The notes: a model not told the origin generated them from the letters alone. Counted from the stretch's first letter, positions 53,183 to 61,485 are shown. The stretch: 64,000 bases of DNA from Betaproteobacteria bacterium (GCA_016716535.1 JADJWD010000007.1:434001-498000); one strand, 5' to 3'. Made by a program: numbers and translations.

Positions 53183-53563
53183 TCAGAACTGCAGGCCGGC
53201 TTCGCGCGCCGCCTCGGCCAGCGCCTTGACGCGGCCGTGGTAGGCGAAGCCCGAGCGGTCGAAAGCGACCTTGCTGATGCCGGCAGCCTTCGCCTTCTCG
53301 GCGATGCGCTTGCCGATCAGCGTCGCGGCGGCGGTGTTGCCGCCCTTGCCGTTGCCACCGAGCTCGTCGCGCACGGCCTTCTCGGCCGTCGACGCGCTGG
53401 CCAGTACCTTGCCGCCATCGGCCGACAGGACGCTGGCGTAGATGTGCAGGTTGGTGCGGTGCACGGCCAGGCGCGCCGCATCGCCGCCGGCGATGTGCGT
53501 GGCGATGCGCACGCGCGTCTGGCGCGCGCGGCGCAGGCGCTGGTCCTTCTTGTTCAGGCTCAT
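53183..53563 (-). CDS. rplR: Ribosomal protein L18
   Basis: 126 residues with RLRRARQTRVRIA, LAVHRTNLHIYASV and KVAFDRSGFAYHGRVKALAE. L18 binds 5S rRNA with L5 and L25. A small glycine/lysine insertion (ELGGNGKGGN) lies mid-protein. spc operon. Confidence 0.97.
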   Translation of the reverse strand: MSLNKKDQRLRRARQTRVRIATHIAGGDAARLAVHRTNLHIYASVLSADGGKVLASASTAEKAVRDELGGNGKGGNTAAATLIGKRIAEKAKAAGISKVAFDRSGFAYHGRVKALAEAAREAGLQF

Positions 53564-53575
53564 CTCGTGCGCTCC

Positions 53576-54109
53576 TTACTTCTTCTTGGTTTCCTTGAGC
53601 ACGACGCGCTCGTCGGCATAGCGGATGCCCTTGCCCTTGTAGGGCTCGGGCGGGCGGATCGCGCGCACTTCGGCGGCGATCTGGCCGACGACCTGGCGGT
53701 CGGCCCCGCTGATGACGATTTCGGTCTGCGTCGGGCAGGCCACCTTGATGCCGGCGGGCATGTCCTTGCTGACGGGGTGCGAGAAGCCGATCTGCAAGTT
53801 CAGCTTCTGGCCCTGCGCCTGGGCGCGGAAACCCACGCCGACGAGGTTGAGCTTCTTCTCGAAGCCCTTGCTGACGCCGCCGACCATGTTGGCCAGCAGC
53901 GCGCGCGTCGTGCCGCTCATCGCGTCGGCCGCGGCCGTCTCGGCGGTGGCGGCGACGTTCAGCACGTTGCCTTCCTTCTTCACCGTGACGAGCGGATTCA
54001 GCGTACGCGACAGCGTGCCGTTGGCGCCCTTGACGGTGATCTGCTCGCCCGAGATCGCGACCTCGACGCCTTGCGGCAGCGCGACGGGCATCTTTCCTAC
54101 GCGGGACAT
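53576..54109 (-). CDS. rplF: Ribosomal protein L6
   Basis: 177 residues: MSRVGKMPVALPQGVEVAIS, NMVGGVSKGFEKKLNLVGVG and the signature PEPYKGKGIRYADERVVLKE. Two L6 domains near the base of the L7/L12 stalk. spc operon. Confidence 0.98.
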   Translation of the reverse strand: MSRVGKMPVALPQGVEVAISGEQITVKGANGTLSRTLNPLVTVKKEGNVLNVAATAETAAADAMSGTTRALLANMVGGVSKGFEKKLNLVGVGFRAQAQGQKLNLQIGFSHPVSKDMPAGIKVACPTQTEIVISGADRQVVGQIAAEVRAIRPPEPYKGKGIRYADERVVLKETKKK

Positions 54110-54128
54110 TTCGTTCGCTCCGTCGTGA

Positions 54129-54524
54129 TCAGGCCACGTAGCACAGCACTTCGCCGCCGATGCCGGTGGCGCGCGCCTTGCGGTCGGTCATCACGCCCTT
54201 GGGCGTGGTGACGATCGCCACGCCGAGGCCGTTCATCACCTGCGGCAGCGCTTGCTTGCCGCGGTAGATGCGCAGGCCGGGGCGGCTGACACGCTCGATG
54301 CGCTCGATGACCGGGCGGCCGGCGTAGTACTTCAGCGCGATCTCGAGCTCGGCCTTGCCGCTTTCGCCCTTGACTGCGAAGCCGTCGATGTAGCCCTCGT
54401 CCTTCAGCACCTGCGCGATCGCGACCTTGAGCTTGGACGACGGCATCGTGACGGCCGCCTTGTCCACGCTTTGCGCATTGCGGATGCGCGTCAGCATGTC
54501 GGCGATGGGATCACTCATGCTCAT
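54129..54524 (-). CDS. rpsH: Ribosomal protein S8
   Basis: 131 residues: SDPIADMLTRIRNAQSVDKA and the C-terminal GVAIVTTPKGVMTDRKARAT. S8 binds central 16S rRNA; in E. coli it also represses the spc operon. The annotated ATG 54524 lies two codons before another ATG. Confidence 0.97.
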   Translation of the reverse strand: MSMSDPIADMLTRIRNAQSVDKAAVTMPSSKLKVAIAQVLKDEGYIDGFAVKGESGKAELEIALKYYAGRPVIERIERVSRPGLRIYRGKQALPQVMNGLGVAIVTTPKGVMTDRKARATGIGGEVLCYVA

Positions 54525-54558
54525 GCGGTTTTCTCCTGATCCTTCGTCGGCGGGCGGC

Positions 54559-54864
54559 TTACCAGCTGGCCTTCACGACACCCGGGATGTCGCCCTTGAA
54601 GGCGAGCTCGCGGATCTTGTTGCGGGCGAGTCCGAACTTGCGGAACGTGCCGCGCGCGCGGCCCGTGGCGGCGCAGCGGTTGCGCAGGCGCGTGGGGTTG
54701 GCGTTGCGCGGCAGCTTCTGGAGCTCGAGGCGCGCGGCGTAGCGCTCCTCGTCGCTCTTCTTGGCGTCATTGGCGATGGCGCTGAGTTCGGCGTGCTTCT
54801 TGGCGAACTTGGCGACGAGCTTCTCGCGCTTGTCTTCGCGTTGCTTGATGGACAGCTTGGCCAT
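54559..54864 (-). CDS. rpsN: Ribosomal protein S14
   Basis: 101 residues, the long form without zinc cysteines: NPTRLRNRCAATGRARGTFR, FGLARNKIRELAFKGDIPGV and the VKASW end. spc operon, between rplE and rpsH. Confidence 0.97.
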   Translation of the reverse strand: MAKLSIKQREDKREKLVAKFAKKHAELSAIANDAKKSDEERYAARLELQKLPRNANPTRLRNRCAATGRARGTFRKFGLARNKIRELAFKGDIPGVVKASW

Positions 54865-54883
54865 GCGGTATCTCTCGCTCGCC

Positions 54884-55588
54884 TTAGTTCTTGAACGGGA
54901 AGCGGAACGCCTGCAGGAGCGCCTTGCACTCCTCGTCGGTCTTCGCGCTCGTCGTGATGGAGATGTTCAGGCCGCGGATCGCGTCGATCTTGTCGTACTC
55001 GATCTCGGGGAAGATGATCTGTTCCTTGACGCCGACGTTGTAGTTGCCGCGGCCGTCGAAGCTGCGCCCGCTGATGCCGCGGAAGTCGCGCACGCGCGGC
55101 AGCGCGATCGTCACGAAGCGGTCGAGGAACTCGTACATGCGCACGCCGCGCAGCGTGACCATCGTGCCGATGGGCACGTTCTCGCGGATCTTGAAGTTCG
55201 CGATGGCCTTGCGGCTCTTGGTCACCACCGGCTTCTGGCCGGCGATCTTGGTGAGGTCGCCGACGGCGTTGTCCATCACCTTCTTGTCGGCCACCGCCTC
55301 GCTGACCCCCATGTTCAGCGTGATCTTCGTCAGGCGCGGCACCTGCATCACCGTCTTGTAGCCGAACTTCTTCATCAGCTCGGGGACGATCTGGCTCTTG
55401 TAGGTGTCCTGCAGGCGCGAGCGCGTGGCGTTGCTCGAGCTGCCGATCTCCATCGACGCGCCCTTGCCGGCCTTCTCGCCGCCCTTCTTGTCGGACTTGG
55501 CTTCCTTCGGCGCAGCCTTCTGGCCGGGCTTGTGCTCGGCCTTCTTGTCCGACTTCTTGTCGCCCTTCGAGGCGTCCTTGTTTGCCAT
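54884..55588 (-). CDS. rplE: Ribosomal protein L5 with a lysine-rich N-terminal extension
   Basis: 234 residues, while L5 is usually about 180. The first 55 residues are an added low-complexity segment (SKGDKKSDKKAEHKPGQKAA, then KSDKKGGEKAGKG). The L5 core begins near RLQDTYKSQIVPELMKKFGY and includes MVTLRGVRMYEFLDRFVTIA and GRGNYNVGVKEQIIFPEIEY. A good ribosome site (GAGGA) precedes ATG 55588. ATG 55453 is an alternative start and would shorten the extension to ten residues. L5 binds 5S rRNA. Confidence 0.93.
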   Translation of the reverse strand: MANKDASKGDKKSDKKAEHKPGQKAAPKEAKSDKKGGEKAGKGASMEIGSSSNATRSRLQDTYKSQIVPELMKKFGYKTVMQVPRLTKITLNMGVSEAVADKKVMDNAVGDLTKIAGQKPVVTKSRKAIANFKIRENVPIGTMVTLRGVRMYEFLDRFVTIALPRVRDFRGISGRSFDGRGNYNVGVKEQIIFPEIEYDKIDAIRGLNISITTSAKTDEECKALLQAFRFPFKN

Positions 55589-55610
55589 GGTGTGGATCCT
55601 CGGCGCCCGT

Positions 55611-55928
55611 TCAGGCCTTGATCTCTTCGCCGCTGCTCTTGAAGACGCGGACCTTCTTGCCGCCGTCGAGCAGCTTCACGCCGACGCGGTCGGCCTTGCC
55701 GGTGGCGGCGTTGTAGATCGCCACGTTCGACTGGTGGATCGGCATCGTCTTGTCGACGACGCCGCCCGTCGTGCCCTTCATCGGGTTGGGCTTGACGTGC
55801 TTCTTGACGACGTTGATGCCCTCGACGACCAGGCGTTCTTCGTCGACGCGCAGCGTGACGGTGCCGCGCTTGCCCTTGTCGCGGCCGGTCAGCACGATGA
55901 CCTGGTCGCCTTTGCGGATCTTGTTCAT
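55611..55928 (-). CDS. rplX: Ribosomal protein L24
   Basis: 105 residues: MNKIRKGDQVIVLTGRDKGK (KOW motif) and KKHVKPNPMKGTTGGVVDKT. One of the two assembly-initiating proteins of the large subunit. The apparent overlap with rplN disappears when the rplN frame is corrected, leaving a 25-base gap. Confidence 0.97.
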   Translation of the reverse strand: MNKIRKGDQVIVLTGRDKGKRGTVTLRVDEERLVVEGINVVKKHVKPNPMKGTTGGVVDKTMPIHQSNVAIYNAATGKADRVGVKLLDGGKKVRVFKSSGEEIKA

Positions 55929-55953
55929 TGCGTTGAACCTCGATGGCGGCGCT

Positions 55954-56323
55954 TCAGAGCACCTCGGGGGCCAGCGACACGATCTTCATGAAGCGCTCGG
56001 TGCGCAGCTCGCGCGTCACCGGGCCGAAGATGCGCGTGCCGATCGGCTCGAGCTTGGCGTTGAGCAGCACGGCGGCGTTGCGCGTCGAACTTGACGAGCG
56101 AGCCATCCTGGCGGCGCACGCCCTTGGCGGTGCGCACGACGACGGCGGAGTACACCTCGCCCTTCTTCACGCGACCCCGCGGCGCGGCTTCCTTGATGGA
56201 AACCTTGATCACGTCACCGATGCCGGCGTAGCGGCGCTTCGAGCCGCCCAGCACCTTGATGCACATGACGGACTTCGCGCCCGTGTTGTCGGCCACGTCG
56301 AGCCGCGATTGCATTTGGATCAT
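55954..56323 (-). CDS. rplN: Ribosomal protein L14, frameshifted in this sequence
   Basis: The first 80 residues are normal L14 ([53 protein letters not shown]). One extra base near 56080-56085 then shifts the frame. Read in the shifted frame the rest is normal ([40 protein letters not shown]), ending at a TGA at 55954-55956. Removing one base gives exactly 122 residues, the standard length. An essential gene cannot be broken, so a sequence error is likely. It is the first gene of the spc operon. Confidence 0.93.
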
Positions 56324-56478
56324 GTTGTCTCATCCCAACTTGGCGGCCGGTGCACCGGAACTCCGAGGAGTCCTGGGCGCGGTGGCGGCCAGTCTTGGGC
56401 CCGTGGTGGCTAATGCCTGGGAAGGGTCTGCGGCACGCGGTCCCGGCTGGCGGGGCCGCTGCAACAGCGAAGCTGCGG

Positions 56479-56508
56479 ATTATGCGCGATTATTCGCCGG
56501 CGCGTCAA
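56479..56508 (-). promoter_or_regulatory. Sigma-70 promoter of the spc ribosomal operon
   Basis: On the minus strand TTGACG (56503-56508) and CATAAT (56479-56484) are 18 bases apart, both close to consensus, in an otherwise G/C-rich 252-base gap. The start site would be about 150 bases upstream of rplN. It would drive rplN-rplX-rplE and the rest independently of the S10 genes. Confidence 0.65.
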
Positions 56509-56521
56509 CGGGGCCGGCGCG

Positions 56522-56546
56522 GCGGTGGCGGGTGGTCCGCCACCGC
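56522..56546 (-). terminator. Hairpin after the peroxiredoxin gene
   Basis: A perfect 10-bp stem (GCGGTGGCGG / CCGCCACCGC) with a 5-base loop, 30 bases after the peroxiredoxin stop. No T-run follows, so it is a likely but not classical terminator. It lies just upstream of the spc promoter. Confidence 0.5.
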
Positions 56547-56575
56547 AGGGTCTTCAGCAGCGGACAACCGGACCT

Positions 56576-57091
56576 TCAGGCCAGCAATTGCTTGGCCTGC
56601 GCCACCATCGTGCCGGCGTCGCTGACCTCGAACTTGCCCGGCGCTTCGATGTTCAGCGACTTGACGACGCCGTCGGCGACGAGCATCGAGTAGCGCTGCG
56701 AGCGCACGCCCATGCCGCGCGCCGTGAGGTCCAGCGTCAGGCCGGTGGCCTTGGCGAAATCGGCGCTGCCGTCGGCCATCATGCGCACCTTGCCGGCAGT
56801 CTTCTGCTCGCGGCCCCAGGCGCCCATCACGAAGGAGTCGTTGACCGAGACGCACCAGATCTCGTCGACGCCCGCGGCCTTCAGCTCGGCGGCCTTCTCC
56901 ACGTACCCCGGCACGTGCTTGGCCGAGCAGGTGGGCGTGAAGGCGCCCGGCAGGCCGAACACCGCGATCTTCTTGCCGGCGGTGAGCTTGGCGATGTCGA
57001 ACGTGTTCGGGCCGACCGAACACCCGTTGCCTTCGACCTCGACGTATTCCTGCAGGCTGCCCGCGGGCAGCTTGTCTCCGACCTTCAGCAT
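56576..57091 (-). CDS. Prx5-type peroxiredoxin
   Basis: 171 residues, thioredoxin fold of the Prx5/AhpE group that reduces peroxides. The active-site segment is GLPGAFTPTCSAKHVPGYVE with the peroxidatic Cys in PTCSAKH and the usual preceding Thr. WCVSVNDSFVMGAWG and RSQRYSMLVADGVVKSLNIE follow family pattern. There is a ribosome site (AGGAGAG) before ATG 57091. It lies between rpsQ and rplN, set off from the ribosomal genes by a terminator on each side. Confidence 0.92.
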   Translation of the reverse strand: MLKVGDKLPAGSLQEYVEVEGNGCSVGPNTFDIAKLTAGKKIAVFGLPGAFTPTCSAKHVPGYVEKAAELKAAGVDEIWCVSVNDSFVMGAWGREQKTAGKVRMMADGSADFAKATGLTLDLTARGMGVRSQRYSMLVADGVVKSLNIEAPGKFEVSDAGTMVAQAKQLLA

Positions 57092-57157
57092 TTCGTGTTC
57101 TCTCCTGTGCGGGGTGACGGGTTGATGGGAATGGGGCGCAAGCGATGACGAGCCGCC

Positions 57158-57197
57158 AAAACAAGCGGCCGCGGGCTGGAGTCTCCAGCACGCGGCC
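57158..57197 (-). terminator. Rho-independent terminator after rpsQ
   Basis: On the minus strand a stem GGCCGCG / CGCGGCC continued by GCTGGAG / CTCCAGC (14 paired bases, one mismatch, one-base loop centre) is followed by GCTTGTTTT. It lies 27 bases after the rpsQ stop. This is the clearest intrinsic terminator in the window and marks the end of the S10 operon here. Confidence 0.75.
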
Positions 57198-57223
57198 GAT
57201 GCATCGTCGGCGTGGGGTCTTGG

Positions 57224-57508
57224 TCAGACCAGCTTGGCCTTCTCCACCAGGCGGGTCACGACCCAGCTCTTGGTCTTGCTGATCGGGCGCCCTTCGGCGA
57301 TCTCGACCGTGTCGCCCATCTTGTACTCGCCCTTCTCGTCGTGGGCGTGGTACTTGCGCGACTTGGCGACGATCTTGCCGTACAGCTCGTGCGCGGAGCG
57401 GCGCTCGACGAGCACCGTCACCGTCTTGCTGCGCTTGTCGCTGACGACGCGGCCGACCAGCGTGCGCGTGTTCTTCGGCTTGGCCGCGGTCTGTTGCTGT
57501 TCGCTCAT
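57224..57508 (-). CDS. rpsQ: Ribosomal protein S17
   Basis: 94 residues: RTLVGRVVSDKRSKTVTVLV, YGKIVAKSRKYHAHDE and GDTVEIAEGRPISKTKSWVV. The OB-fold protein binds 16S rRNA. Its ATG overlaps the rpmC stop (ATGA). Last gene of the S10 operon. Confidence 0.97.
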   Translation of the reverse strand: MSEQQQTAAKPKNTRTLVGRVVSDKRSKTVTVLVERRSAHELYGKIVAKSRKYHAHDEKGEYKMGDTVEIAEGRPISKTKSWVVTRLVEKAKLV

Positions 57509-57702
57509 TTGGCGGCCTTCTTCTTCTGCGCCAGGACGGTCTTGGCGCGCGCGATGTCGCGCCGCGTGTTGCCCAGCTGCGAATGGTTGGTGAGCTGCTG
57601 CGTGGCCTTCTGCATGCGCAGGCCGAAGTGGGCCTTCAGCAGGTCGGACACTTCCTTCTCGAGCGCGGCCACGTCCTTGGCGCGCAGTTCGGATGCTTTC
57701 AT
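57505..57702 (-). CDS. rpmC: Ribosomal protein L29
   Basis: 65 residues, MKASELRAKDVAALEKEVSD and RRDIARAKTVLAQKKKAAK, the two-helix L29 near the exit tunnel. Between rplP and rpsQ. Confidence 0.96.
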   Translation of the reverse strand: MKASELRAKDVAALEKEVSDLLKAHFGLRMQKATQQLTNHSQLGNTRRDIARAKTVLAQKKKAAK

Positions 57703-57720
57703 ATCGATCCTTCCAGCGCG

Positions 57721-58137
57721 TCAGGCGCCGACCTGCCGCGCGACGAACGTCGTGCGCAGCGGCAGCTTGGCCGCGGCGAGCGTGAACGCCTCGCGGGCGA
57801 GTTGCTCGGGCACGCCGTTGATCTCGTAGAGCACCTTGCCCGGCACGATCTCGGCCACGTAGTACTCGGGGTTGCCCTTGCCGTTGCCCATGCGGACTTC
57901 GGCCGGCTTCTGCGAGACGGGCTTGTCGGGGAAGATGCGGATGAAGATGCGGCCGCCGCGCTTGATGTGGCGGCTGATGGCGCGGCGCGCGGCCTCGATC
58001 TGGCGCGCAGTGATACGGCCGCGTTCGGTGGCCTTCAGGCCGAATTCCCCGAACGACACCGCCGCACCGCGCGTGGCGATGCCGGTGTTGCGCCCCTTCT
58101 GCTCTTTTCGGAATTTCCGACGATTGGGTTGCAGCAT
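57721..58137 (-). CDS. rplP: Ribosomal protein L16
   Basis: 138 residues: MLQPNRRKFRKEQKGRNTGI, GLKATERGRITARQIEAARR and KGNPEYYVAEIVPGKVLYEI. ATG 58137 is the conserved start; a GTG six bases upstream would overlap the rpsC stop. L16 lies near the A site. Confidence 0.97.
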   Translation of the reverse strand: MLQPNRRKFRKEQKGRNTGIATRGAAVSFGEFGLKATERGRITARQIEAARRAISRHIKRGGRIFIRIFPDKPVSQKPAEVRMGNGKGNPEYYVAEIVPGKVLYEINGVPEQLAREAFTLAAAKLPLRTTFVARQVGA

Positions 58138-58139
58138 CG

Positions 58140-59049
58140 TCACTCTCCCTTGTTCTCGCCGCCGGCGGCAGGTGCCACGCGGCGCACGCGCTTGACGGCC
58201 GGGCCGGGGCCCTTGGCCGGCGTGTCGCCCGCCGGGGCAGCCGGAGCCGCCGCGGCGCCTTCGCCGCCACGCGGCGCACTGTCGCCACGCGGGCCGCGGT
58301 CGCCACCGGGGCCCGGCCGGCCACGGCCGGCACCCGGCGCGCCAGGCCGTCCACCGGGGCGGCGCGAACGGCGATCGTCGCCTTCGTGCTCGGTCTTGGG
58401 CAGCTGCGGCGCCTCGCCATTAGCCAGGCGGTCACCGCGGTAGACCCAGACCTTCACGCCGATGACGCCGTAGGTCGTCTTGGCCTCGCTGAAGCCGTAG
58501 TCGATGTCGGCCTTCAGCGTGTGCAGCGGCACGCGGCCTTCGCGGTACCACTCGGTGCGCGCGATCTCGATGCCGTTCAGGCCGCCCGGCGCTCATGATC
58601 TTGATGCCCTGAGCGCCCAGGCGCATCGCGTTCTGCATCGCGCGCTTCATCGCGCGGCGGAACATGATGCGCTTCTCGAGCTGCTGCGTGATGCTGTCGG
58701 CGATCAACTGCGCGTCGACCTCGGGCTTGCGGATTTCCTCGATGTTGACGGCCACCGGCACGCCCAGGCGCTTGGCGAGCTCGGCCTTCAGGTTCTCGAT
58801 GTCCTCGCCCTTCTTGCCGATCACGACGCCCGGCCGCGCCGAGAAGATCGTGATGCGCGCGTTCTTTGCCGGGCGCTCGATCAGGATGCGCGATACGGCC
58901 GCGTTCTTCAGCTTCGTCTTCAGGTAGTCGCGGACCTGCAGGTCCTCGGCCAGCATGCCGGCGAAGTTGCGGTTGTTGGCGAACCAGCGGCTTTGCCAGG
59001 CGCGCGTGACGCTCAGGCGGAAGCCGGTCGGATGGATTTTCTGTCCCAT
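58140..59049 (-). CDS. rpsC: Ribosomal protein S3, frameshifted in this sequence
   Basis: The first 160 residues are normal S3 (MGQKIHPTGFRLSVTRAWQS, KNARITIFSARPGVVIGKKG, GAQGIKIMSAG). One extra base near 58581-58585 shifts the frame; the normal continuation (VPLHTLKADIDYGFSEAKTT, YGVIGVKVWVYRGDRLANGE) is in the next frame. Correction gives about 302 residues. After the S3 core a C-terminal tail of some 80 residues rich in Gly, Arg, Pro and Ala extends to 58140, longer than in most bacteria. A sequence error is the likely cause of the shift. Confidence 0.93.
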
Positions 59050-59071
59050 GGTGTTTCCTGGCTCGCTTGGC

Positions 59072-59407
59072 TCAGTCGCCGACCGTCACGTAGATGTGGC
59101 AGGTGCCCTTGCTGATGCGTGCGCCGCGGCCCTTGGCGCGCGCGGCGAAGCGCTTCAGCGTCGCGCCCTGCTCGACGTAGATCGACTTGACCTTCAGCTC
59201 GTCGACGTCGGCGCCGTCGTTGTGCTCGGCGTTGGCGATGGCGCTGTCCAGCGCCTTCAGCACGATGCCGGCGGCCTTCTTCGGCGTGAACTTCAGGATG
59301 TTGCGCGCCTGATCGACCTTCTTGCCGCGGATCAGGTCAGCGACCAGCCGGCCCTTGTCGGCCGACAGGCGCACGCCACGAACGCTGGCTTTGGTTTCGG
59401 TTGCCAT
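59072..59407 (-). CDS. rplV: Ribosomal protein L22
   Basis: 111 residues: RGVRLSADKGRLVADLIRGK, ALDSAIANAEHNDGADVDEL and GRGARISKGTCHIYVTVGD. L22 lines the exit tunnel. S10 operon. Confidence 0.97.
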   Translation of the reverse strand: MATETKASVRGVRLSADKGRLVADLIRGKKVDQARNILKFTPKKAAGIVLKALDSAIANAEHNDGADVDELKVKSIYVEQGATLKRFAARAKGRGARISKGTCHIYVTVGD

Positions 59408-59420
59408 GACGGGGCGCTCC

Positions 59421-59699
59421 TTACTTCTTCGCGGCCTTCTTGTCCGCGGGGTGACCCTTGAACAAGCGCGTCATTGCGAACTCGCCGAGCTTGTGGCCGA
59501 CCATCTGGTCGGTCACGTACACGGGCACATGCTGCTTGCCGTTGTGCACCGCGACCGTCAGGCCGATGAACTCGGGCAGGATCGTGCTGCGGCGCGACCA
59601 GGTCTTGATCGGCTTCTTGTCCTTGATGGCGGAGGCCTTCTCGACCTTGGCCATCAGGTGGTGGTCCACGAACGGACCCTTCTTCAGTGAACGTGCCAT
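59421..59699 (-). CDS. rpsS: Ribosomal protein S19
   Basis: 92 residues: MARSLKKGPFVDHHLMAKVE, TWSRRSTILPEFIGLTVAVH and VTDQMVGHKLGEFAMTRLFK. Small-subunit head protein. S10 operon. Confidence 0.98.
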   Translation of the reverse strand: MARSLKKGPFVDHHLMAKVEKASAIKDKKPIKTWSRRSTILPEFIGLTVAVHNGKQHVPVYVTDQMVGHKLGEFAMTRLFKGHPADKKAAKK

Positions 59700-59713
59700 G
59701 TTGGTTCAGGGCC

Positions 59714-60538
59714 TCACTTCTTGCGGCGCGAGACGATGAACGTCTGCGTGCGCTTGTTGCTGCGCGTGCGGTAGCCCTTGGTGAGCGTGTTCCACGGCGA
59801 CACCTGCGGCTGCGCCTCGCCGGTGCGGCCTTCGCCGCCGCCGTGCGGGTGGTCGATCGGGTTCATCGCCACGCCGCGCACGGTGGGACGGATGCCCTGC
59901 CAGCGGATCGCACCGGCCTTGCCGTACTGGCGCAGGCTGTGCTCCTCGTTGCTGACCTCGCCGATGGTGGCGCGGCAGTCGATGTGGATCTTGCGCACTT
60001 CGCCCGAACGCAACCGCAGCTGCGCGTAGGTGCCTTCGCGCGCCATCAGCGTCACCGACGAGCCGGCCGAGCGCGCGATCTGCGCGCCCTTGCCGGGCAG
60101 CATCTCGACGCAGTGGATCGTCGAGCCGACCGGGATGTTGCGGATCGGCAGCGTGTTGCCGGCCTTGATCGGCGCCTCGGCGCCGGAAAGCAGCGTGGCA
60201 CCGGCCTCGACGCCGCGCGGCGCGATGATGTAGCGGCGCTCGCCGTCGGCGTAGCACAACAGCGCGATGTGCGCCGTGCGGTTCGGGTCGTACTCGATGC
60301 GCTCGACCTTGGCCGGGATGCCGTCCTTGTTGCGCCGGAAGTCGACGACGCGGTAGTGGTGCTTGTGGCCACCACCCTTGTGCCGCATCGTGATGATGCC
60401 GCGGTTGTTGCGGCCGGCGTTCTGCTTCTGCGGCTCGAGCAGCGAAGCCTCGGGCGCGCCCTTGTGCAGGTGCTTGTGCACCACCTTCGTCACGGCACGG
60501 CGGCCGGGCGAAGTGGGTTTGACTTTGACGACGGCCAT
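59714..60538 (-). CDS. rplB: Ribosomal protein L2
   Basis: 274 residues: MAVVKVKPTSPGRRAVTKVV, NNRGIITMRHKGGGHKHHYR and the conserved VRGVAMNPIDHPHGGGEGRT, with the His needed for peptidyl transfer. The rplW stop codon directly adjoins its ATG. S10 operon. Confidence 0.98.
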   Translation of the reverse strand: MAVVKVKPTSPGRRAVTKVVHKHLHKGAPEASLLEPQKQNAGRNNRGIITMRHKGGGHKHHYRVVDFRRNKDGIPAKVERIEYDPNRTAHIALLCYADGERRYIIAPRGVEAGATLLSGAEAPIKAGNTLPIRNIPVGSTIHCVEMLPGKGAQIARSAGSSVTLMAREGTYAQLRLRSGEVRKIHIDCRATIGEVSNEEHSLRQYGKAGAIRWQGIRPTVRGVAMNPIDHPHGGGEGRTGEAQPQVSPWNTLTKGYRTRSNKRTQTFIVSRRKK

Positions 60539-60868
60539 TTAAGCGGCCTCCCCGGAGAAGTTGAGCTCCTGGCCCGGCTTCAGCGCCACGTACGCCTTCT
60601 TGACGTTGTCGCGGCGCCCGAACGTGCGGCCGAAGCGCTTGTGCTTGCCCTTCTGGTTGAGCGTGTTCACCTCGGCCACTTCGACCTTGAACATCAGCTC
60701 GACGGCGGCCTTGATCTCGGGCTTGGTGGCGTCGCGCAGCACCTTGAAAAGCACCTGGTTGCGCTTCTCGCCGACCTGGGTGGCCTTCTCGGAGATGATC
60801 GGCGCGACCAGCACCTGCGCGAGGCGGCTCTCGTCGAACTTCTTGGGTGTCTTGGAAGAGGCGCTCAT
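60539..60868 (-). CDS. rplW: Ribosomal protein L23
   Basis: 109 residues: RLAQVLVAPIISEKATQVGE, EVNTLNQKGKHKRFGRTFGR and KKAYVALKPGQELNF. The first twelve residues are a short basic extension. L23 is the docking site for trigger factor and SRP. The start overlaps the rplD stop by four bases. Confidence 0.96.
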   Translation of the reverse strand: MSASSKTPKKFDESRLAQVLVAPIISEKATQVGEKRNQVLFKVLRDATKPEIKAAVELMFKVEVAEVNTLNQKGKHKRFGRTFGRRDNVKKAYVALKPGQELNFSGEAA

Positions 60869-61485
60869 GCGAACATCTCCTTGAGCTGCTCGATGGCGCC
60901 CTTGGTCACCAGCACCTTCTTGTAGTGCACGAGCGACAACGGGTCGGCGTAGCGCGGCTCGACGACCAGCACGTTGGCGAGGTTGCGCGAGGCGAGCGCA
61001 AGGTTGTCGTCGACCTGGTCGGCGATCACCATCACCGAGTCCAGGCCCATCGCCTTGAACTTGGCAGCCAGCAGCTTGGTCTTGGGCGCCTCGACCGAGA
61101 TCGAGTCGACCACCGCCAGGCGGCCGTCGCGCGCCAGCTGCGACAGGATGCTGGCCATGCCGGCCCGGTACATCTTCTTGTTGACCTTCTGAGAGAAGTT
61201 CTCGTCGGGCTTGTTCGGGAAGATGCGGCCGCCCCCGCGCCACAGCGGCGAGGAGGTCATGCCGGCGCGCGCGCGCCCGGTGCCCTTCTGGCGAAACGGC
61301 TTCTTCGTCGAGTGCTTGACCTCGGCGCGCGTCAGCTGGGAGCGGGTGCCCTGGCGCGCGTTGGCCTGGTAGGCCACGACGATCTGGTGCACGAGCGCTT
61401 CGTTGTAGTCGCGCGCGAACACGGTGTCCGGCGCGTCGAACTTGCTCGTTGCCTGGCCTTGTTCGTTGAGGAGCTCGAGTTGCAT
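60865..61485 (-). CDS. rplD: Ribosomal protein L4
   Basis: 206 residues: MQLELLNEQGQATSKFDAPD, KKPFRQKGTGRARAGMTSSP and VVDSISVEAPKTKLLAAKFK. In E. coli L4 also represses the S10 operon through its leader. Its ATG overlaps the rplC stop by one base, its stop overlaps rplW. Confidence 0.97.
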   Translation of the reverse strand: MQLELLNEQGQATSKFDAPDTVFARDYNEALVHQIVVAYQANARQGTRSQLTRAEVKHSTKKPFRQKGTGRARAGMTSSPLWRGGGRIFPNKPDENFSQKVNKKMYRAGMASILSQLARDGRLAVVDSISVEAPKTKLLAAKFKAMGLDSVMVIADQVDDNLALASRNLANVLVVEPRYADPLSLVHYKKVLVTKGAIEQLKEMFA

